From assembly GCA_026874595.1 (NCBI GenBank), contig CM049319.1:67299917-67363916 (forward strand): DNA of 64,000 bases, given 5' to 3'. The position numbers and the translations under genes were made by a program. The DNA comes from Sipunculus nudus. Its lineage: Eukaryota; Annelida; Sipuncula; Golfingiida; Sipunculidae. The notes under the pieces are model-generated. The model ran no database searches. It saw only the letters and a program-made list of their open reading frames with translations, and was not told the DNA's origin. Shown here piece after piece: positions 26,389 through 36,626 of this stretch (within the stretch, counting starts at the first letter, position 1; each line of letters opens with the position of its first letter).

Positions 26389-26946
26389 CTAATGCAGAAA
26401 TAGCAACATGGAATGCACACGGACTTAAGAACAGAATTAAATCAGTAGAAGTAAAAGAATTGATAAATAATCACAGTGTCGTATGTATCACTGAGACTTG
26501 TGCAACCACTATGGTTCTATGGTTATGGAACAGTCAGGAAGAGTACAGGGAGAGGAGGGGTCTTAGTTAACGTGCAACAGAAATTAAAGGGTATGATGGT
26601 ACCTTAATTAATGATGATACAGGTTCATCATTCTATTTGGATGAAGATGAAATAAAAGGTATCAACAGGCTGGAAAAATTTATTGGCAGATACTTTAGCA
26701 GAATTTGATGAATTCGATTTAATTCTCCTTGGTGATTTTAATGCTAGAACTGTAAATATAACAGATAAACCAGATATACCAGGAAACTTAATTATGTGTT
26801 TACCTCCTTTTGGCAGCAGTGTAGTTGATTATGTAATTGTCAGTAGCTGTCTACTTCATAAGAAAGATGGATCCTGTGTATTATCAGATGATTCGTCCCA
26901 TCACTTTCCTTTAAGCCGTTCACTTAATATTATCAGACCAAGATAA
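26389..26946 (+). pseudogene. LINE remnant: endonuclease domain
   Basis: In shifting plus-strand frames there are signatures of the AP-endonuclease-like (EEP) domain of non-LTR retrotransposons. They are AEIATWNAHGL and VVCITETCA at the start, LILLGDFNART (the GDFN motif) near 26720-26755, and SDDSSHHFPLS near 26886-26918 (equivalent of the SDH motif). Frameshifts separate them, so it is a decayed copy. RT sequences of the same element follow downstream. Confidence 0.75.
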
Positions 26947-28950
26947 GGGCTTTCTAATGAACACATATGCGAACTGACCAAACGGGTAAAATTTTATCAG
27001 ACCGATGAAGATAAAACAAATAGTTCAAAATCATTAGAACAAACAGAATGTGCGTTACTGTTCAACACATTTAATGAAACCTTAGAAACATATCCGGAAA
27101 GAGCAAGTGAGGCATTGGATTATTTTTATCAAAATATATCCTACAGAAATAAACAAAACTTCAGAGACAACATGAAACTAAAGCAACCAAAATGGTGGGA
27201 AAAGAATGTGAATTTTGAAAAATGAAAAATATAAAGCTTTGAATAACTATAGATGTACAATATCAGATGGCGACTTACTTAATTATTAACAAACAAAACA
27301 GAGGTTTAAAAAATTATGTGAAGAAAAGATCATCCAAGCCTCGGAGGTGCAAAAGGTGATAGGTGCAAAAGACATGAGATTTTTAAATAAAAAGAAAATT
27401 GTTACAACAGTAGAACCGGTTCGTTGGTACAAACATTTTAAAGAACTTTTGAATAAATCAACACATGAAATTAATCAAGAGTTTAAGAATCATACTCTGG
27501 AATATTTAAAAAATGTATTAGAAATTGAAAAAGATACAGAGCTTGATGGACTCATAAAACCATGTGAAGTACAGAAAACCATAAATGAAATGGAAAGAGG
27601 AAAGGCCCCAGGGCCTGACGGGATAACGGTAGATATATTGAAAGATACATGTAGTCTCATATCGTGTTATATATTACAATTATTTAATTGTGTATAAGGG
27701 AATTGATTTTTCCCAGCCTCTTGGAGCAAAGCATTTATTGTACCAATTGCCAAAAAGGCTTCAAACATAGATCCTAAAAAATTATAGAGGTTATTCATTA
27801 CTTATTACCGTGGGTAAACTATTTACAAAAATATTGGCAAACTGAATTCAAAATTATGTTGATCAAGCTGGATTATTATGTGAAGCACAAGCTGGCTATA
27901 GGAAAGGTTATTTAACAATAGATCATACGTTTTCTTTAATGGGGTGTGTGCAGAAATATTTAACAAAAAAGAAAAGAAGGTTTTTTTTACACTTTTATTG
28001 ATTTTTTAACTGCTTTTAATAGTTTCAACATAATTTATTGTGGTATGTTTCAGTTAAATCTGGGATAAAAGGGAAACTCTTATTTTGAATGTACTAACGT
28101 AACTCGACCAGGGTGCATGGTGGATCCCCTTCTGTTTCCTTTATTCATTGATGAATTTTATGAACAAAATAATTAAACAGATTTTCATGGTATAAATATT
28201 GATTAATTTTTGCCAAACTTAATGACGATAATGTACGCTGATGATTTAGTGTGCTTCAGCGATACAATAGGACGTCTCCAAGAACAAAGCAACCAGTTTC
28301 AAGTTTTTTTCTGACAATTATGGCTTAAAAGTTAATTTAGGAAAGACATAAATTATGTTTTTTTTTACACGGGGGTTCATTTAAAAGAAAAGAGAAATAG
28401 CACTATAAAAATACCCAAATTGAAACGGTAAATGACTATAGATACTTAGGGGTAATATTATTTACAAGTACATTGTCATGGTATAAAACAAAGAAAGCGC
28501 AGGCAATGCAGGCTGAAAGAGCATCATCTTCTATCATAAAAAAAAACTTTTATAAGAAAATATAGTTGTTTATCAGTTAGCCAGCTATTTTATCTATTTA
28601 ATTGTATGGATGCACCGGTAGTATTATATGGTTTAGAACTGTGGGGCTGTGAAAGATGTGAAATAATTGCAAAGGTGCAATATAAATTTTGCAAGTACAT
28701 TCTAAATATTAGCTCTTCAGCTCCGAACGCAGCATCATTGGGAGAGTTTGAAAGGCATCCAATGTATGTCGGTCGGTTATTAAGATATGTAAAATACCGG
28801 GCAAAACTAATTAATTATGGTAATAATAGATATCCAAAGCGTATATATAACGTGCTGTTTAATCTGGATATGAATGGAAAACAAACATTGGTTACTCATA
28901 TAAGAAGCAAAATATTCTGCGCAGGTTTTGGGGACGTGTGGATGAATTAA
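26947..28950 (+). pseudogene. LINE remnant: reverse transcriptase and C-terminal region
   Basis: Plus-strand pieces in several frames give ERGKAPGPDGITVDILKD (27592-27645), NYRGYSLL and QAGYRKGYLTIDHTFSL (27780-27945), the catalytic MYADDLVCF (about 28228-28254), and a C-terminal LYGLELWGCERCEI segment (28606-28950). Stops and indels interrupt all of them. Motif wording suggests the Jockey/I/CR1-like broad group of LINEs; I cannot place it more exactly. It is not functional. Confidence 0.8.
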
Positions 28951-29290
28951 GAAGTAGGAGACATTAGAATATTTTTGTCTTAAATAAAGGAAAGAATTAT
29001 TGATATGGCAGAACAAAACTGGTCTTGTGATGTAGAAGTATATACTACATTAAATTAATATGGTAATTTTAAATCCATGGCATGCTCTCAATTAATGGAG
29101 AAAAAAATTACTCTGTGTGAATAATACCAAGCATAAAAAAGCGCTAGCCAGATTGAGATGTTCATATCATGATTTGATGATTGAAAAGGGAAGGTATACG
29201 CAAGTTTGTTGGTTTTCAAGATTTGTTTGTAGAAATAAAACTTTAAAACGTTTTTTAGTTGTACCTTAACGATAACATTTTAAAAGAATG
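28951..29290 (+). pseudogene. LINE 3' remnant
   Basis: Sequence continues from the RT C-terminal region with short broken frames and no poly-A tail that I can define. It ends before a 24-bp direct duplication at about 29294-29341 ('ctgataattaaatatgatcc' twice). Confidence 0.4.
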
Positions 29291-29345
29291 TGCCCTGATA
29301 ATTAAATATGATCCGCCCCTGATAATTAAATATGATCCGCCCCTG

Positions 29346-30895
29346 GAAATTCAGGGGTTTATTTCAGTGCTCATATGGAAATGTCCATAAGCTCATTAAT
29401 ACAAAAAACAGATATTTAACACTAAGAACAATAAAACTGTACCTGATTTTTAAGCACGAAGCAACATACACATTGTATGATGAAATATGTAATAATGTTT
29501 ATACAGTGAACCCACACTACGTAAGTAGTACCCCCCCCCCCCCCATTGCCCTCCCCCACAGTCTCGTATATTCATCAAAGAAGACATCGACGAGATGTTA
29601 ATTGAGTATAGTGATTATACCATACTTTAAAACAGAAGATTTATGTCAAATTTAACAATAAATTAACTTCAGTTAACTACATATAGTTGAATGGCAAATA
29701 GTCATCTTTTAATAACAATTGATAACATTAATGAGATCACAAAGGTTATTTTACATTTCTCATGATGATGTTAATTAAATAGAACCAAATATTCCAAAAT
29801 GTTACCCTATCTATAAGGAATGTATAAGATGTAATGTAACTATGATGATCTTCCGTGTATTTTCAATATAAATTTGAGTACCCCACATTTAACAAAGGAT
29901 CCGCCCCCGTTACACTGAGAAGATTTGGTGGAACTAATAAAAAAATGAAAATGTATTATCCAAACTTCATCTCCACCAAATTTGGTACTTTTATCACAAT
30001 CTGAACAATTCTTCTGTATTTAGCCGTTAACCGCTGCACTAATATAATAAACAAAATAATTTTAGACTATCCGTGTTATTGTGCCGATTCATATACCTTT
30101 TGAAAAAGAATTACGTGATTTCTGACTTCCTTCGCGTATATAATAATGATCTAAGGTAAATTTTGGTTGTGAAAAGTTCTAACATGTACTTCATGAAGGA
30201 TTTATGAACTTGTTTATCAACAAAATAGCAATGTTGACCAACGGGAAAACGTGTAACCTAAGGTAGTAGGTTGCAGATATTCGGAGGTTGAGAGGTCTCT
30301 TGTTGCAAAATGCCATTTGCAAAGCTCTTGCTTATCTTACTTTCTGCTATATGCACTTGTTGAATTTGTTTTGATTATCTTGGCGGGTCTATTCATATCA
30401 TAGACACGTTGATATAAACAAAATAAGTAGCCTGTGTGCGGTGTTATCCACATTTTCTTGCCTATTTGTATTAAAATGACGGTAAAAAAACAAATGTTTG
30501 CCTTTTTACGACCAGATAAAATTAAATCTATGAACAGATGTAGTCTGTATTTAGGTAGAGGCGTCAGGAGAGAGAAGAATATCAGCGTGTTAATTTGCAT
30601 AAAAGTCGGAGTCTTAACCGAGCATTTTTGGGACAGAATATAAGGATAAAAACAAATATTTTATAAAATCTAAAATCTACATTAGAAACCTTTTTACTGC
30701 TCGAATGTTCTTCATGTCGCTTTTAATTTATCTCTGATTACCGGATTTCGATAAAAAAAAACATTGAAACATGGTTATTCGAAGGTGAAAAATTATTGCA
30801 TATACGGTTTCTATTTTGATGTGCCCTGCTGTGTTGAAAAATCGCTCAATTTATCTTGTAAATGAGGTGTTTCCATGGGATGTATATGCTTGTAA
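29346..30895. other. unassigned AT-rich stretch
   Basis: Apart from a poly-C run near 29531-29544 and the repeat at 29972-30052, I see no exon or RNA gene. Confidence 0.4.
29972..30052 (-). repeat. inverted partner of the repeat at 25008-25085
   Basis: Reverse-complement match including 'aattgttcagattgtgat', 'aaagtaccaaatttggt' and 'tagtgcagcggttaac'. Confidence 0.5.
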
Positions 30896-31290
30896 ATCAC
30901 CACCGGAGCATTTTGTACGCATAGATTCGGGGTAAACTGACGTCACTCCACCATCTTTTGGAGGGGAAATCTGGATCATCTGTGATATCGCTGAATTCCC
31001 TTGGGCGCGGGGCGTTGACCGCGGGGGATACGGGCGGGCAGAGCCTTTCCATGCGTTGGTGTTGAGTTGACGTTGCCTGAATAGGATATACCTATCAACG
31101 CGTTCCGCAGAAATCCCTACATGCGCAATTATAGCCGCGCGGTGAACAACCCGCGTGGTAACCGCACGGACACCCGCGTACATGGAAAGGCCACACGGAT
31201 AAAACAGCTGAGGGATGCTGATGGCCAACGCAACGCCATCGCACCGCAGAGAAATCTCGTTCATGGAAAGGTAGACCTAATTGTTACATG
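30896..31290. promoter_or_regulatory. GC/CpG-rich island with CRE palindrome, possible promoter
   Basis: A GC- and CpG-rich island in AT-rich DNA. It contains TGACGTCA at 30938-30945, next to an AAAAGATGGTGG-like (YY1-like) motif on the minus strand, and CATGCGCA near 31119. Open frames exist on both strands (30851-31264 minus; 31121-31321 plus, ending near a possible AAAG|GTAGAC donor at 31271), but neither has a recognisable domain. A promoter or first exon is plausible; direction is unknown. Confidence 0.3.
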
Positions 31291-32600
31291 TATCTGTTTT
31301 ATTATGCGCTTGGCGTTCTGATTCATGTTAGGCTCAAGCCCTAGGCGTCGCTTTAAGAGTCGTTCTGGTTGAACCCTGGCTTGTAGAGACACAGCGCTTG
31401 TTGTAGTCTAGAATTTTCGGGTCTATTCATGCGCTATGGGTGCGTGTGTATTGTTATGTTCTTTGGAATGTTCGTTAATAATGGAAGTTTCTGATCTTCG
31501 GGTGAAAAAGCTATATTTAGAGCCGGCAGAGTGAAAAATACCAGCGGACACGGAAGAGGGTGACTCTCTCGTCAGTTTTGGGACCTTTCCGATAATTACA
31601 GATCTTCTACGGACTTGATATACGGATTGTTTACGATTAAATCAAGGAACAGAATCAAGGAGTATAAGCACAGTGTATTTGCCGATTGAAATAGTCAAAG
31701 TCGAGCTGATTATTAAAGGAATGTCTTGATTAAAAAGTTGGACTTCTTTTAGATTAGTGTTTTGATCAGTTGTTAGACATGAGTGCCAATTTAAACATGC
31801 GGTCTAAAAGAAATCCCTGCCATTGGAGTTTATTCTTAATTATTAAATCGGGGAGCCAGAAAGTGTAATAATACATTGCGCCTGTATCATTAGATTTTAT
31901 AAAATACTTATAGTACCTCAAGGTAAGCCTGTTAGCATAGGTATGTCGATTAAACATACTTCAAAAAAATTAATTTCATAGATGCAAACATGACCAGGTG
32001 GTGTCTTAGTGCATCTTGAATTTATACAAAAAAAACAGAGGATCATGAAAATAACGGGTATGACAAAAGACTGTTTCTATGTATCTCGCTAAAATCGTTA
32101 ATATTTGTATCCATTTGGGATAATGTATCTTCATTTGCATCTGGGCCTAAGATTTTATCGAGACCAGTCTCGCGATTTTTTAACGCAACCTTCTTCAAAG
32201 CGTACTAGTCTACCTTGTTTTTTAAGGTCTCCAATGTTTGCCGTTCTTTTTTATAAAATGGCTGTAAATATAATATGAGAAATAACATTTTTCTTGAAAT
32301 TTTATTTTAATTTATCGTTGATGCTTAAACGCCTTTTTTCGTTTACTCTACAGCATAAATCAGAGGTGCTATAGCAATTTTGAAATGTGATATGAAAAAC
32401 ACAGTAGTGCTTGTGAAAAGGTAAAGAAATTCCTTGATACCTTTTACTATGGACATTGGTCAAGCTATATTAGATATCAGATGCGCCATCTTGCTAAAGT
32501 ACTTGCGACTAAGTGCTTTTAAGGGTATGACCAGGGGCCTCCACCACCAACTATTTCGCTGTCCTGACATTCTTCAGAATAATTTCTTCCCGACGTGCGA
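31291..32600. other. non-coding; includes 3' flank of the EctC-like gene
   Basis: No domain seen. The part nearest 32600 is the 3' UTR side of the minus-strand EctC-like gene. Confidence 0.4.
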
Positions 32601-33060
32601 CTAATAAGAGGAAAAGCTATTTTGTCCATCGAATGTGTGAGTTTCCGTGCAAATCAAAGCGGGAAAGAACACGCATATAGCAATGGCAGGTTTGTTTCCG
32701 GTAAATACAGGCTCGTGTTCGTCGTGTTGGTCCATTAACATCATTGTTCCCTCGCCATCAGCATTGTGGGTAAAATCTTGTCTCGACTGCCCGTCGTTCC
32801 AAATATACGCACCCCTACCATCAACCCAGTATACACTCTCTTTGTGGAATCTATACGCCAAACGTGCCGAACAATTTGGATTGGCCAACGTATTGTGTAT
32901 ACTGACGTTGAATCCGTCTTGTCTGGCCAAGAATCGTCGGCTGCGGCCTCTTTTCCAATCTACATCTCTCTCCGAACCGAACACCTCCGATAACCGCCGA
33001 TATAAAGGTTCGGTAGCTTTCGGCTCACCTTCGGTAGGGATCGTATACACGATATAAAAC
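32601..33060 (-). pseudogene. ectoine synthase-like double-cupin gene, 3' part (C-terminal EctC half)
   Basis: The 151 codons after the insertion point (first YIVYTIPTEG, stop TAG at 32601-32603) match the ectoine synthase (EctC) family along most of its length: GRSRRFLARQDGFNVSIHNT, HKESVYWVDGRG, GEGTMMLMDQHDEH, AICVFFP, CTETHTFDG. EctC closes N-gamma-acetyl-diaminobutyrate to ectoine, a compatible solute, in the cytosol. Counting from the first codon here, Glu73 and His114 correspond to two iron ligands of EctC. The third, a Tyr, corresponds to Met106. Cys128, Phe130, Glu138 and His140 keep the conserved C-terminal pattern. The upstream half of the same frame lies at 43350-43670, beyond a retrotransposon. 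Family assignment is strong; catalytic activity is uncertain, and this copy is physically interrupted. Confidence 0.82.
33057..33060. other. target-site duplication AAAC, left copy
   Basis: AAAC lies directly before the TG of the 5' LTR and is repeated directly after the CA of the 3' LTR (43350-43353). Removing one copy with the element restores an open frame across the site. Confidence 0.9.
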
Positions 33061-33286
33061 TGTGGACGTAGGTCTCGTGCATAAAGCCTCCACGAATCGC
33101 CAGGAGCACCTCCGGCTTTTGGTGTGCCATGTGCCATGTGAATCTGAGGCGAGAAGTGACCCGAGACGTCAGACGGAACCAGAAACCCACCTCGAACGGA
33201 CGACCACCTGCTGGAGACTGAAGTTACCCATTTCCACGGCGGGACAAGTCGAACTCCGTACTGGTGAGTACTGGTTCACTACTACA
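33061..33286 (+). repeat. 5' LTR (226 bp)
   Basis: Begins TGTGGACG and ends ACTACTACA. It is identical in length to the 3' LTR and differs at 6 positions by eye. It contains a TATA-like 'gcataaag' at 33079-33086 and a GTGAGT donor-like site at 33264-33269 that the 3' LTR lacks. Confidence 0.95.
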
Positions 33287-33288
33287 AA

Positions 33289-33299
33289 TGGCGACGAAG
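33289..33299 (+). promoter_or_regulatory. primer-binding site
   Basis: TGGCGACGAAG starts two bases after the LTR. TGG is the complement of the tRNA CCA end. From memory, the next bases fit the acceptor end of an animal tRNA-Ser (GCU type), matching about nine positions. Existence of a PBS here is secure by position; the primer identity is inference. Confidence 0.7.
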
Positions 33300-34645
33300 C
33301 TTGTTTTGCTGTGTAGTGTTTCTTTGCTGTTTCCGACACTTCGCGCGGCGGCTATTTCGCTTCCACGTGCGGTTTGTTGGATCCTCGCCCTCATTCCTTT
33401 TCGCTTTTTCCCTGTTCCTGCTTCATATATATATATTTTTTGTGGTTATTTTTGTTCCTTGCTTCCCGCTCCGTTTTCCTGTTTGCGCATTCTTCCCCTT
33501 TTATGGTGCTTTACTCTTGTTCTCTCCCCCCCCCCCCCGCCCGGTAGTTTTGGTTTTTTGTTTGCTTTGTGGCCCTCGGCCTTTTCCCGACTCGCCCTTT
33601 GCCTTTTCGGCCCGCCTCGTTTCTTGTTTGGCAGGGTTGTTCGTTTCTTGTTTGGCGGGGTTGTTCGTCTTTTTGCGTTTTGTTGCCTATTTCTTTGGCC
33701 TTGGGTGCCGTTTTATGGGCTTTTTGCTTGCTCTCTGTGTGTTTTTGTGTCTGTTTGCGGGCTTGCGCCGTTTTGGGTTTGTGGCCCTATTTCGATTTTG
33801 TGACGTTCCGCGGGTGCTGCCTCCTGGCGGCGGTTTGTGTAACTAATTTTTTTTTTCCATTTTGTGTTTGGGTTGGCTCTGTTTTGTGTGCTGCCCTCTG
33901 CCGGTGTTTGGTACTACTATTTGTGGTTCTGTTTTTTTTTTTTTTTTTCTTGTGTCGCTGCTGCCGTCTGGTGTTGATTTTGTGTACTTTTCTGTGGTTG
34001 TTTTCTTTTGACTTGTTTGCTCTGTTTCTTTTCCTGTTTTTTTTTTTTTTGGGGGGGGGGGGGCTTTTGTTTCTTTTCTTTTGTCTTTTGTTTTTTTTGT
34101 GGTTTTTGCTGGGTTTTTTTGTGTTTTTGGTATTTTTTTGCGGTGGCCTTCTTCATATTTTTTTAAGGGTGTCTCCTTCCTTTTGTTTTTGGGGAGGTGT
34201 GTGGGTGCATGTATTTTGGTCTGGTATCTATGCTTCTTGACGGTGTTCCTTTGGACTTTTCGTGTTGTACTGCTGGTTGCTGACTTGTTTGGTGCCTTTT
34301 TGGCGGAGTTAATGTAGTTTTTTTGCATGTGATCTTGTTCTACACAGTTTGTGTGTTTCCCTGTTTCTGCGTGCATGCTTTATTGTGCTTATGCCCTGCA
34401 TGCTTTATAGTGCATTTTGACTTTTGTTTGCTCTGGGTTTTCCTATATGTTTATGGTTGGGTTGTGCATGTGTGTTGTATTTTGCTGAGTTACATATTGT
34501 ATTTTTTGTTGTTTTGTTCCATTGTCTTACTGCTCGTCTTTTTGACTTGTAATTAGACTTTGTTGCCTTGCCTTTGTGTATCACTGCTGCTTTGTTTTTT
34601 ATTTGGGGGCTCTTTGGGTATACATCCTGTTTGTTTTCCCTTTGA
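33300..34645 (+). other. A-depleted, T/G-rich leader of the retrotransposon
   Basis: About 1.35 kb between the PBS and the gag ATG. The plus strand is T- and G-rich with long T runs (near 33933-33950, 34040-34052), a poly-C run (33529-33539) and a poly-G run (34051-34063), and very few A residues. Long plus-strand open frames (33264-33803, 33569-34240) are a by-product of A scarcity and encode only F/L/C/V-rich low complexity; I do not call them genes. Confidence 0.75.
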
Positions 34646-36577
34646 ATGGCGCTCAATTTGTGTACAGCCAGCTTTAGTGATATGGTTGCATGTTTGCCTT
34701 TTGCTTTGACATGTGACCCTGCTAGGGTTATTGTCGCTTTTCGTGAGTCCCACCCCGGTCTTGATGTTTTGGACTTGGAGCGTTTGGCGGGCTACCCAGC
34801 TTCGGGTTGGTCGAAGTTGTTGCATGATCGGTTCATTGTTCTCGATCCTATTGTTGAGCGAGGTGCTGGTTCTAGCCATGATGAGGGGGGTCCGCCCTTT
34901 CCATCTTCCCCCTCTGGTGGTTACGGCCTCGCGGGTGGCCGCCCTGATGGACCGAAGCGGAGTCCATCTTTTCAGGAGGGGGGTGACCCAGATAGGGGCA
35001 TACATCGGATTATGTCTGTTCTGCCAGTGGATGACATTTATCCTCCTGGTTCGTATGAGCGTACTCGTAATCAGTCCTTTGGTCCTATGTATGGTTACTC
35101 TGACCACAAGTCTGTTCATGCTGCACCATGGCCGCCGATGGATCAGAAGGAAAGTCGCTCGCGGGGACCTGCCAATTATCCTGCCGTTGAGCGCCCGCAT
35201 CGCCTTCCACGGTACGCCGACACTCACCATGGAAAGTGCTACCCTTCTTGTCGATCCGACCGCTATGATGGGCCTTATACTCATGAGCCAGATCGGAAGC
35301 CCGTTCTTGAGCGAGTGAGCCGTCGTGTGGCTGCGGACGACAGGAGACGGTGTTCCCGTCGGGAGTCTTCCTCTTCCGTTTCACCGGATGATTATGGACA
35401 ATATCATTGTGAGGAGTACCGTCGCCCTCCTGAGAATTGGGAAAGGCGAAGGCATTACAGGCAGAGACCTGTAAAGTCCGAAAAACATCATGACCGTGAA
35501 CTTGTGTCTTATGGTGTAGACCAGGACCGAGATTATCGGCATAACCAAAGGACAGTCAAGAGTAACCGATACGATACCTATAAACAAGGTCGAGACAAGT
35601 ATCCAGGCAGGCGAAGACAGCGACGTGATAACAGTTCCTCGTCAAGAAGCTCAAGCAGTTCCGGGAGTGATAGTTCGCCTGAGAGGAGCCACCGACCACG
35701 TAGGCATAGAGGTAAGAGCCCTCCCCCTCCTAAACTGCCCATCTTCAATGGAAATAATTCTTTGCTCGACTTTATCTATCAGCTGGAAAGATATGCTGAC
35801 ATATATGCCTGGTCTAGTCGCAAAAAGGCAGAAAGGTTACTTGACTCATTGAGCGGCAAGGCTCTTGAGTATGTCCGGGAATTACATGTGGGTAATCATT
35901 TTGAGACCCTGAAGGAAAAATTATCAAGACGTTTTGGAGTCAAGGATGCGCCCATAATAGTCGGGAGAGGACTCCCTTTTGTGAAACAAGAGGAACACGA
36001 ATCCTTGGAAGAATTTGGTCAGAGGGTGAACTTCCAGGTGATGGATGGTTTTCCTGGCGCTCATGAGCAAACCATCGAACAGATTAGTGTTGAACACTTT
36101 CTCAAAGGTTGTGTAGATAAACGTGCAGCTGCTGTTGCTATGGATAAAAACCCAAAGCAACTTTACAAAACTATCAAGTATGTGAAAGCAGCCATTAACA
36201 ATCGAAAAGCAATATATGGTAGAACTCCGAGCCAGTCCACTGTTAGAAAAGTCAGTTTCGCTAACCCTGACCTCCACCCATGTGATGAGTCCGATCTCGA
36301 AATCAGAGTAGCGGGAGTTGCCACAGACACTCAGCGACAGAGTAAGTTTGAAAAAGAAATAACTCAACGTATGGAAGGGCTTGAGTTAATGATGAAACAA
36401 CTACTGAGATCCCGTACACCACCCAGATCAAGGTCTCCCTCAACTCCTCCAAGGTCACCTCAAACTTCCACTTGTTTTGGTTGTAATCAGAAAGGACATT
36501 TTGAAAGGGACTGTCCGAACACGAATAAAATGACACAGAAAAGATCATCAGAGGGAAATCTACATTTAAAAGCTTAA
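34646..36577 (+). CDS. gag: Gag polyprotein
   Basis: 643 codons from ATG 34646 to TAA 36575-36577. An N-terminal region of about 100 residues is followed by a long basic, Arg/His/Ser-rich segment (about 100-360). Next is a capsid-like helical region starting near LPIFNGNNSLLDFIYQLERY (Ty3 Gag style), then an SR-like stretch. A CCHC zinc knuckle has Cys610, Cys613, His618 and Cys623. Gag forms the virus-like particle and binds the RNA. No stop or frameshift interrupts it. The extra-long basic region makes it larger than most Ty3-type Gags. Pol overlaps its end in the -1 frame. Confidence 0.9.
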   Translation: MALNLCTASFSDMVACLPFALTCDPARVIVAFRESHPGLDVLDLERLAGYPASGWSKLLHDRFIVLDPIVERGAGSSHDEGGPPFPSSPSGGYGLAGGRPDGPKRSPSFQEGGDPDRGIHRIMSVLPVDDIYPPGSYERTRNQSFGPMYGYSDHKSVHAAPWPPMDQKESRSRGPANYPAVERPHRLPRYADTHHGKCYPSCRSDRYDGPYTHEPDRKPVLERVSRRVAADDRRRCSRRESSSSVSPDDYGQYHCEEYRRPPENWERRRHYRQRPVKSEKHHDRELVSYGVDQDRDYRHNQRTVKSNRYDTYKQGRDKYPGRRRQRRDNSSSSRSSSSSGSDSSPERSHRPRRHRGKSPPPPKLPIFNGNNSLLDFIYQLERYADIYAWSSRKKAERLLDSLSGKALEYVRELHVGNHFETLKEKLSRRFGVKDAPIIVGRGLPFVKQEEHESLEEFGQRVNFQVMDGFPGAHEQTIEQISVEHFLKGCVDKRAAAVAMDKNPKQLYKTIKYVKAAINNRKAIYGRTPSQSTVRKVSFANPDLHPCDESDLEIRVAGVATDTQRQSKFEKEITQRMEGLELMMKQLLRSRTPPRSRSPSTPPRSPQTSTCFGCNQKGHFERDCPNTNKMTQKRSSEGNLHLKA

Positions 36578-36626
36578 GGGGTGTTACTATTGGCCATGGC
36601 TTCACCCCGGACATAGGCTTGGGCCA
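36565..36626 (+). promoter_or_regulatory. programmed -1 frameshift signal (slippery site plus potential pseudoknot)
   Basis: T TTA AAA (36565-36571, spaced in the gag frame) fits the X XXY YYZ rule and lies one codon before the gag stop. Six bases later GGGGTG (36578-36583) can pair perfectly with CACCCC (36603-36608). The loop's TGGCC (36591-36595) can pair with GGCCA (36622-36626), forming an H-type pseudoknot. Slipping -1 enters the pol frame, which is open from well upstream of this point. Pairings were found by eye; function is inferred from the known mechanism. Confidence 0.75.

Noticed and set aside
33264-34240. Long plus-strand frames rich in F/L/C/V before gag, looking like membrane proteins
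   Set aside because: The leader is so poor in A that stops are rare; composition-driven frames, not conserved domains.
33843-34376. 177-codon Lys/Thr-rich minus-strand frame
   Set aside because: Mirror of the same A-depleted leader.
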